In this document: positions 55,301 through 64,000 of the stretch, in pieces
How positions within the stretch are numbered: the first letter of the stretch is position 1
Layout: each line of letters opens with the position of its first letter
Origin: Lasioglossum baleicum
Taxonomy: Eukaryota; Arthropoda; Insecta; Hymenoptera; Halictidae
Direction: 5' to 3'
NCBI RefSeq assembly: GCF_051020765.1
Contig: NC_134941.1
Span: 5,208,001 to 5,272,000, forward strand
DNA: 64,000 bases
The notes under the pieces: model-generated
What the model saw: only the letters and a program-made list of their open reading frames with translations
Told to the model about the DNA's origin: nothing
The model's database searches: none
Position numbers and translations under genes: made by a program

Positions 55301-57250
55301 GATTTTAAATATTTAAAAATATATTCCGAAACAGTTTTATCAGTGCATATCATAAAGGTCCTTATAAAAGATAGATTCTGTATAAGTTTTAGCTAATGAG
55401 TTGGTTTTCATTTTTGTCTCCCTTCGAAATATCTCCTACAAAAGTAGCCAATAAATTACACAGAAAAATATGTGATATTGAATAGATTCTGATACGTGTT
55501 AATGTGTGCTTCCTTTTACGAGCGATATTAATAACAAAGCGAATTTATCGCGACGGCTCTATCACAGGCCATAAATTTCGAATCAACCCTAAAGTCGAGC
55601 CATTTCTTTCTCGGGCTCAGAAGACTGTGGCCGTCCACGTTCCGCCAGTGAAATCATCTCTGTTGCAGGCAATCATCAATAGCCGCGATGGGGCTTAAAT
55701 ACCACAATAAAATTTGCAGAGCAGGCCGACTGAAATGGCGAACGAGCAAGAAAGAAATGGCAGAGGCGAGCTTTCTTGCCGCCGTTTATTTTAATTTCGT
55801 GTACGCGGCACCGCCGGCCGTTCCTTTGTTCTGTCCCGGCGGCTGTGCCGCTTTTATTTCTCCTCTTCCTCATAGTTTTCCTTTTCATCCTTTTTCTCCG
55901 CGTTCACCACACTCCGGGAACAATAGTTGCTACACCGACAGATGTTATTTTAAGACTTAAATCACCCTCTTCGCTCGGTTGACGTGCAATTATTCATCCT
56001 CCATTCGGTTTCATTCGCTTCAATTCCAGGCTACGGTCAAAGTGAATTTTATTGGCTCGTAGAGCCGATCCGCGAATTCGCCTCGTCTTTCTTGGGAAAC
56101 GATGACCTTTCTCCTCTTCGGAAGGCGGCGAAAAATTACGTGTTTCCAAACCGTTCTTCCAATTACCATCTTCCATTTATGGTGGATGCCGCATCATGGA
56201 TCATGCTCGTACGAAATACCGTGGAACGTGATCTTAAATTAAAACTCTTCGACTTTGTAATTTTAGATTGCACTAAACAGAAAGACGCTTAAATTGGCGG
56301 TCACAAATTCCAAAAGCGTTATTTCCTCCCTTGAAAATTTTGAAAAAGAAAAAGAGTATCAAAGAAGCTAGGGCATAAATAGTCAGTTACAATCTCGTCT
56401 CGTAAGCTCATCAATCACAACTTGCAATTCCAAACGGCAAACAAAATACCGGTAAAAGAGAATAAAGCCTGCTCTCATTAAACCTTGTAAACATTATCCA
56501 TCTCTCGGAGCAACCCTTTGGCTGCACGAAATCCTTCGCGATTCCCCTCGCCCTTCGAGCTGTGAAAGACACTGGTCAGGAAAAAGGAAGCGGTAGAAAG
56601 GCCAGGAGAGCGGTCTTCTTTTTCCTGTTGGTCCTCCTCTTTACGATGCCCAGCCGAAACGCTTTTTCCCGTCAAAGCGAAGGAGAGCGTGTGCGCGCGC
56701 GCGCGCCTGAGCGTACACGTTCGCGTACAGAGGAATAACAAGGATGCTCGCCATAATGAAGACCTCAAGGCGCCGCGCCTCGGTGATAATTACAGGGAGC
56801 CAACCTTACAACCTTCTAAAGGCTTAAATGTTAAACGTTATATGTCCCGGCACCACTACGGTAGCTTTTATGCTCCGGCAACGCGCTCCTCGTTCCCTTC
56901 CCCAACCCCCACCAGCCTCTTTCACCATTTACCCTGGTTCCACAGCATCCCCCGCCCCAAACGAGCCGAGGCTCGAGTCGCATTTCTCATGCCACGAACG
57001 GCGAACAATACGCCGTTGACTTTCCGTGGATGCTGGTTCCACGATTATAAATATCGTTTCCTGCGCAACGAAAGATCATGCCGCACTCGCCTCTTTAATT
57101 AGTTTTGCCGGACTCGCAATTACCCGGTCACAAACGATCGCGCCGCTTAATGTCGGTACAAGCACGCCGCGTGTGCTCTCGTTCGGATGGTTGTACGTTT
57201 CTTACGCCAGCAAAAGTCTACTTCATTTATAGGATAGCGGGGTCTTGATG
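52361..57250. other. Alternating AT-rich and CpG-rich gene-free DNA
   Basis: CpG-rich patches lie at 53010-53890, 54440-54990, 55550-56160 and 56470-57230, with AT-rich DNA between. A GA-rich purine tract runs at 53370-53550 and a CG dinucleotide run at about 56691-56706. The AT-rich text at 52700-52760 belongs to the dispersed family also seen at 31985, 38460 and 59455. No exon, RNA gene or intact element is supported. Confidence 0.4.
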
Positions 57251-57252
57251 TG

Positions 57253-57282
57253 TTAGGTTGTTGCAAAAGTAATTGCGGTTTT
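57253..57282 (+). mobile_element. MADE1/Hsmar1-like mariner terminus (solo)
   Basis: TTAGGTTGTTGCAAAAGTAA, continuing TTGCGGTTTT, matches the well-known terminal sequence of the cecropia/Hsmar1 group of mariner elements and the human MADE1 MITE almost base for base. No transposase text or opposite terminus follows within ~1.5 kb, so this is a truncated end. Confidence 0.8.
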
Positions 57283-57327
57283 CAGCGGTTTAAACTTCAG
57301 CGATTTTTGTCATGGTCGACAATGAGC

Positions 57328-57460
57328 ACTACTGAAATATTATTTCAAGTATCGTGTTATTTTATTTTGCAATTACTACTTCCATGCCTGTGATCTATTT
57401 GGAAGTAACTACACTTGAAATATTATTTCAAATGAGATGTTAGTTTATTTGACAATTATT
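57328..57460 (+). repeat. Imperfect ~80-bp tandem duplication
   Basis: CTGAAATATTATTTCAAGT...TTATTTTGCAATTA (from 57331) recurs as CTTGAAATATTATTTCAAAT...TTATTTGACAATTA (from 57413). GAAATATTATTTC is itself near-palindromic. It directly follows the solo mariner terminus and may be decayed element interior. Confidence 0.5.
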
Positions 57461-60400
57461 TGAATTAATTGTGAAATTATTCTCCATAATTATATCAGGT
57501 GAGCAGACTATCAGGTTCGAGTCTGGTTTATACTGTCACCCTTAGTTGCACATTATTTTGAGGATTATTTTGACTAACTTGAAATAAAACAACATTGAAG
57601 TAATATATGTAATATTTCGAATGAGTCGATATTATTTTTATTTTCAAACAATAGTGCGAAATCAATTATTTCCAATAGTTATTTTTTATCGATGGAATTC
57701 AACAAATACCATGTGTTTAAGACTTCTTTTACCGTATTGTCGAATTATTCACTACTACAAGTCAGAGAAACGCAAGATCCTAATTGGTTGACACCTGTCT
57801 CGTTCGTGTTCAACAATGATAGTCAAATTAGCACACCTAGCGAAGGGTTAAATGACGTCCTCGAGGTGCTAGAGGAGGATTCGACAGCAGAGGACCCGTT
57901 AGCCAGGGCCTAAAGAACGGCTCCTCTCGCGGGATAAAAACGACTTTTCGGGACAACGATGATGATTGATCGACCGTTTAAAATGATGAATGGGAAAAGG
58001 GTGTCGCCCGTCGAGGGGATTGATAATGAGAAGGCGCTGCCGGAGCTTGAAGATTATCGGCGGCTCGATGTGTGTTACTTTGTCATTAAAACGCGAAAAG
58101 GTTTTCGTCCCTTGGTGGAGAGATGAAAAATACTTGGTCATACGTAATTGTTGGTCAGAAATGCGAGCCAAAGACAAAGTAGCTTAATCCCTTTCCTTAC
58201 GATTTATTTAATAGCTACTTTGTTGTTCACAATTTTCTATAGCAGGAAGAAATTTATAGATATCTATCATGTCTATGTATATTTTATCTAAATGGCTTAA
58301 TATCGACAACAGAAAAATAGAATATAGAATTTAATGACACAAATATTTAAATTTTAATCTAAAAAGACGGTCAAAATCTTCACCACAAGCTGGGCTCGAT
58401 ACATATTATTAATGCAAAGGGTCAATGATTAATAGACACGGGTCACATAATCTATATTTAAATTGGTGATATTTAGAAATTCTAGAAAATAACAATAAAG
58501 AATTAAAAAATTGCAAAATAATTTTAGCTTGACACAGCGCTTATTTGAATACCGATTGATAAAGCCATTTGTTAATAATGTACAGCTTGTTCTCTGAAAA
58601 CTCTTTGAAAAATCAAAGAAAAATCACATTACAGATTTTATTAAAAGCATTAAACACGGAAAAGCAATATTGTTGGGAAAGGTCTCGCGCGAGTATAGTC
58701 GGTGCTATGAATTTCCTCTTATTTTATCCGGAGGTCGGAACTATAAACGTTTTCCAGCGGCTACGAACAACTCTGATCGGATGCAACGTACCAATTTCGC
58801 CTCTTTGAGTCTGGTGTGGGTTCTGCCGCTTGTAAATCCGTTCTCGAACATTATATTCCCGGTTTCTAACGATCGTCAAAGGCGGTTCGTCGATGGGACG
58901 TTCCGCGAAGTGCATCGGGGCGTAGAACGACGCCGCGGTTTGGAGGAAAATCATGTTCCGGCAGGCAGGAGGAATTCGTACGGGCCGCCATATTTCAGTT
59001 AAAGCGTGCGGGGGTAGCGTTCAATGCCTCCGCTCGGCGTTGCCATGGCAATTAATTACCTTCATCCCTTCCCGGGGCATAGGTACGCCTATAACGGGTG
59101 TACTGATTGCGTTCGAAAGATATCCGAATCTGTCTCGGCGAGAGGCGAGCCGCTCGCGCTCTCCTGCAAATACGTTAATTACTGCGGAACTGTTTCCCTG
59201 TAAATTACTAATGAGATTTTCGCGGCAGCTCGTAAGAAGTCTCTTTGCAATTTAGACCCCTCCTTCCGGGGGTCCAAACCTTACTTCAAATATTACCTTA
59301 TACAATTTTGATCTCTGATTTATGATGGTGCCACCCCTCAAAGGAAACTGTGGATAAATTATTTTTGGTTTAATACATTTTTAAGAAATTGTAACTCTCT
59401 AAGAGTGAACGAAATCCTGGAAAGTGAATCGTTGCTATTCTAAAACCTAAACCGCTTTTATGTCTTTATTATTCTGCATTTGATCTACTCATTTCTGCCA
59501 CAAATGCATACTAATGATAAGTTTAAAGCAGTTTTAATATTGTTCGATAACTCAACGTTTAATGTCGAGTTTTACGAAAGAATAAAAATACTTACGAAGA
59601 CGGCACACTAAGAAAATTGAGAATACAACAGGAAGATATAAGGATCAATTTAACCACTCCAGTCATTTAGATAATTTAAGAATGAGATGAAGTTTTCAAA
59701 AACCTGTTTGTCAAATGGCTTATTATTATATGGCTTCTGGTTTAGTTGATTTTTGTCAGTGAAGCTCTTTCGAAACACCCGATACGATACGACCAAAGCA
59801 AGTAGAACCGTGGCTTTCCCCTATAGTTAGTAGCTACGTAGCAGATAATAGTGTAACTGATAGTAGTGGCTAACTAGAACCTTCCCTTTCGACTTTCCGC
59901 ATCCCTCTGACCATTTTCGACCTGTCCCTTCTCCTCGAGTAATTTTCGGTTTCCCAGAGCTATCATTATCGACCGAAGGAATCGTCCACACTATCTGTCT
60001 TCGTATCTTCTTCAATTCATTCCGGGCATCTCGTTCGGAACTGATGAAATACATGATCCGTATAATTGCATTATCTAATGTCTATGTTTCGTCACGATTA
60101 GCTAACTGTACTAAAAAGTATAAAATTGATAAAATAATATCCAGTGATGGACAATTAAAACTCGGTATGTTTAAGATATATATATAACATAATACTTTTA
60201 ATAAATGCTTTTTATAATAATAATTTAAAAAAAACTTTTAATAAATGTCCTTGTGGAATATCGGACCCATTATTTAGTTTTGGAAGAGGCTAACAATCGA
60301 TAAGTTTATTCCAAAATGAATTCGTTCGCTGAAACATTTTTCCATCGCGAGTCGCGTTAATCAAATCGCTTTTAAATGCAATGTCCCTCCGTTGTCGAGT

Positions 60401-63400
60401 GTCGGCCATTTCTCTAACGAGCCGTGCGACAACGCAGTTGCGCCGGGGAACGTAAAGTTTTATAAACAGTTTTCTTCAACTTTCTCGACACTTGTTTCAT
60501 CAGCGATCCGCCACGGCGTCCGAGCCGCGTCTCAATAATGGCTGCGGTCTTTCACATCGTCGCGAGTAAGCGTAAAATCGTAATCCAATTTGTCTGCGGA
60601 GGCCGCAATGGACGCGGCCAAGCCGATGAAGTCGTCGCACACCTCCGGGCTGGACCGAGCGTTTAATCATCATAAATTTCGCGGGGAAACCGCAAACCAT
60701 CGTTCTCCCTTACGTCGACTTTGTTCCGCTCCTCCGGAACCTGCTTTGGCCCGCTCCGGACTTGTCACGACATTTCTCCGATGCTTCTAAAAAATTAGCC
60801 TTCCACCAAGTTTTCGGACCTTTGTCGCGCTAGTGAAATTTGAATCCCCCCTTACATGAGTTGTAGTGCATCACAACTAGCGGGAGATAAATCCATTTGC
60901 TTATCACCAATTTATTTTAATACACCAAAATAGGAAAACTTTTTTTCCATGCCAATTATTTCCCTTTCGTTGCGTCTCCCTAACTGTTCTAACTGTTAAA
61001 CGGTTAATCGAAATAAATACGGTAATTGTACACAAAGAAATATTTTAATGATTCATCGCAAAAAAGTAACTGTGAATTAAGTGTAGTGTATAATAGCTAT
61101 TTATTAACTTTATTGCGTTCAATGTAGCTTGAAGTGCTAGTCTGTTCCAACTGGCATAAAAAGTACTGACAGGTGTTTAACACTAATTATCCCATATTTT
61201 ACAGATTTATTCAACGCCCAGAAGAAATCTAATTTCATGTTATTCTAAACACTCTAGAACATCTTAATTACGTAAAAAACGGATAATGACCGTACTACTA
61301 ATTGACGCTTCTAAAGCGAAAAAAGGTTAGTTTAACGACCAACAATCAGTTTCAAGAATCCTTCCATAAACAGCCGTAATAATAGGTCTGTAAAAGTACT
61401 GTAGACTGTCTGTAAAATTCTTCTTAAAAAGAATAAACCGTAATTAATCACCGGGAGATGATAGAAGCCCCCAACACAACGAACGAAATTAATTAAGATC
61501 CGTCGCGTATATCGAGGAATCTTCACAATTAATTAACTGGTCGAATTCAAAGCATGCAATCGAAACTATTAACTTTTCTTCCTGGAAGTGGACCGTGTTT
61601 TTTCTTCACTCGTCATTGACACGATCGTAAAAGATCGCGTGTTCTTTTTCGTCACGTTAGGTTGCCGGTCTCTGTTCGAGTCACTTCTAACGACGCTATT
61701 AAATAAATAATGGCCCGGCTGTCGTTCGAGTCGAACACCTGATTAAGAGACACATGCTCGCGAACCACTCGCGCCGGGACAAAATAAAATGTGTCCGCGG
61801 CATTCGCGCGAATAAACCAACAATAATTAATGAGAGTAATTTATAGAAGTATAATTAGAAGAATGATTTATAGAAACTCTAATTTGCGAGGGTACAGCCG
61901 CCAAGTAATTTGTTCCGCGGGAAAACGTGTAAATCCGGTTTGAATGTTTAAAAGACGTCGCTCTGCTCAAGCCCGGGCAAAAATAGATGTTCCACTTATT
62001 TCGCGTGTTCGCGAGGCCTGCTTTTAAACTCGATATACCAAGCACAACAGGTTACGACTCTATCATCCGCACATACTAATTATTCAGTCATTTCTGTCGC
62101 TCCGTCAGCCAGATTTTTACGCGGTCTGCGCGGCCGCGCGCGCGCGCGCTTACGGGAAAAATGGCCGCAAATCATAAACCAGTAAGGATCACCGACGGCT
62201 AAACCGCATTGACGTGGGTACTCATTAACTTAATCCATTGTAAAGCGTATGCCATCGAGCATTGTGTCCTTATCGATACACGAGCCCCTTGGAAACTTTT
62301 CGTTGCATGCAATAACGATTAGGAAACTACTGCAAATTCCTGTAGTGACGTACAATTGAATTTTTTTCACGGACTTTGATGCACGAAAGATAGTAATTAG
62401 TGCTTCCGAAGCACTAAATTGTGCCTTAAATTGCAAACGTCTGGACTGAACGCTGCTTTCTCAGACGGGAGAGATTTTGACCTAGTTTTCCTTTCCCAGA
62501 AGGTCGTTGAATGAATTTTTACAATATCAGAATCCTTTCTACTGATAATGGTAGTTATTACAATGTGTACTAATTAATACAGAATTATTACAGATTCATT
62601 TAACGTATACAATGTGCTCTCCAGTACACACTCTTGTTCTATGGAGAAAATGGATTTATTGGATTGATTTGGAATTAAAACATGATCTTAGAGAAATAAA
62701 AAATGTTGTAATATCTAAAACACAAAATGGATGAACGTTCACTTTAGAAACAGATGAAAATTAATACATATATCACATAGTTGTACATTTTTCACTTATC
62801 AAAGAAGAAAGATTTCACATTATTGAGCAAAATTTTAAGTCCACAGTTGAGACCACGTTCTCAGAGATTTTACAATCATTTACGATTTTAATCATCGCGG
62901 TAGTTAATAAGTTCTATCGTTATATCGCTAGTTAACGTAATGGCGAGTGAAATTCCCAGGAGCCAGAAGCAACTTTCGAAGTTAAGCTCGCGGTCCGCGC
63001 GAAATAATACCGGCATTTTTTCTTCGTCCACTGATAATAACACGTTCGTTGCGCACTGCGGTTAATTATGAGGATTCTGTGTAATTATACCTTCAGGTAA
63101 CTTGACTGTCAGTCAATTTATGGCACATGTAAGACTCCCTCCCCTCTCCCTCTCTCTGTCCGCGGAGAAAATTAATTGTTTTATTCTGCAACGCCTGCGT
63201 CGACCGAGCTAATCGTTCATTATGAATAACGCGTGATAAATAACCTATCATTTACAATAACTGTGCGACAATAGCTGCATTCCTGTGGGGAACCGCAAAA
63301 ATTCGCGAAATCATTAGGCAGAGAATTATTCCCATAACACAATACGAAGTTTTCAATTGTTGAGAAGAACAAGGACCATTGGTTTCATACACATTATAGA

Positions 63401-64000
63401 ACATTTTTAATTATGAGAGAATTATGAGAATTGTCTGTAAAGAAATATTGAATGATATAATTTTACTTTTAGTTTAAGTATTGATATTGATTGTAGAAAT
63501 AAAAATAAATACATAGATCAATTTTGTAAATTATCTAAGTATTAAGAGTTACTATCAGAGTAAGACCATTTTCTAATGATAAAACTGCCGTTCATATTTT
63601 CATTTATTTTGCTGACAGTATGTATAAAGAACGATCTTCGTCATGTGTCCCACAGAGCCAACCCGTACACCAGAGGCTTAACAATTGGGGTTGTTGTGAA
63701 ATATGAATTGTAATAAAAATGTTTGCAGTGTTAAAGGTTAATTTATTTTCAAATCCGGTACGAAGTATTGCAATCATTTAATGGAAGTATGTTTTACGGT
63801 GAAGAGAAGGACGAAGAGACATAGAAATGTCTTCGACGATTCGTCCGCCATCGCGAGAAATCTCGCGGCGGTGTAACGCCAGTGGCGTCACCCCGTCACC
63901 GTATGGCTGTAAATTTTGCAGCCACGGACGGCCAAACAAATGATTTCTCGAAACTTTTCCCCGGCAAACGCGCCGACGAGGGCGGAGGACAGGCGTTGAG
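57461..64000. other. Gene-free right end of the window
   Basis: CpG-rich patches at 57770-58100, 58660-59270, 59880-60030, 60290-60830, 61560-62200, 62930-63080 and 63780-64000 alternate with AT-rich DNA. A CG/GC dinucleotide run lies at about 62128-62149. GGTTCGAGTCT at about 57513 resembles a tRNA B box but has no matching A box. No exon or transposon is recognised. Confidence 0.4.

Noticed and set aside
57490..57540. tRNA gene suggested by GGTTCGAGTCT
   Set aside because: There is no A box, no acceptor stem and no anticodon arm at the right distances.
1..64000. Arthropod telomere repeats (TTAGG)n to explain the repeat cluster at the left end
   Set aside because: No run of TTAGG or CCTAA units is present; only single words within transposon ends.

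Overview
The window looks like a piece of an insect nuclear genome, most plausibly hymenopteran (bee, ant or wasp). The evidence is AT-rich DNA alternating every 0.5-1.5 kb with CpG-rich patches, short simple repeats, decayed mariner-family transposons, a tRNA-derived SINE-like sequence and several MITE-like elements. This host call is inference from texture, since no recognisable host gene is present. I see no rRNA, no intact tRNA, no CRISPR and no convincing multi-exon host protein. Nearly all open frames in the CpG-rich patches look like chance frames, and many lack an ATG. Most of the 64 kb is best read as intergenic DNA or a very large intron.

The left end (1-3033) is a cluster of tandem and inverted repeats. 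Positions 1-1810 form a stem-loop island: perfect 10-11 bp hairpins, then a regular 24-25 bp-period array of 14 miniature hairpins in which both sides of the stem change together (GCTC/GAGC, GCAC/GTGC, GTTC/GAAC) around a near-constant ACGA loop. A second, more decayed array lies at 1612-1810. The two arrays belong to two diverged copies of a larger module that also carries a hydrophilic minus-strand open frame and a conserved TCTGTTTCAG acceptor-like motif. Two unrelated tandem satellites follow: a GC-rich one of about 174-185 bp (2021-2550) and an AT-rich one of about 187 bp (2551-3033).

The best protein-coding candidate is at 39563-40334. It is a small Ulp1/SENP-like (peptidase family C48) cysteine-protease frame with visible His, Asp and Cys motifs, whose last ~35 residues lie in another frame. 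A 65-bp mariner-type mini-element ends 2 bp upstream of its frame boundary, and another cluster of perfect short hairpins lies just downstream (40401-40503).

Mobile-element remnants include a mariner transposase on the minus strand that has lost its catalytic core (20592-21254), a MITE with about 87-bp inverted termini (28520-28781) and mini-elements with TTAGGYGTACAAATTA ends (32108-32157, 39494-39558, plus a solo end at 41310). There is also a MADE1-like mariner end (57253-57282) and a SINE-like sequence with tRNA A/B boxes (52100-52360). A nearly perfect large palindrome occupies 49514-51576, with ~820-bp arms around a ~415-bp spacer. One arm of the 28.5-kb MITE family sits inside that spacer.

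Regions not listed as specific features are described in blocks. They hold AT-rich decayed DNA or CpG-rich patches with no supported gene.
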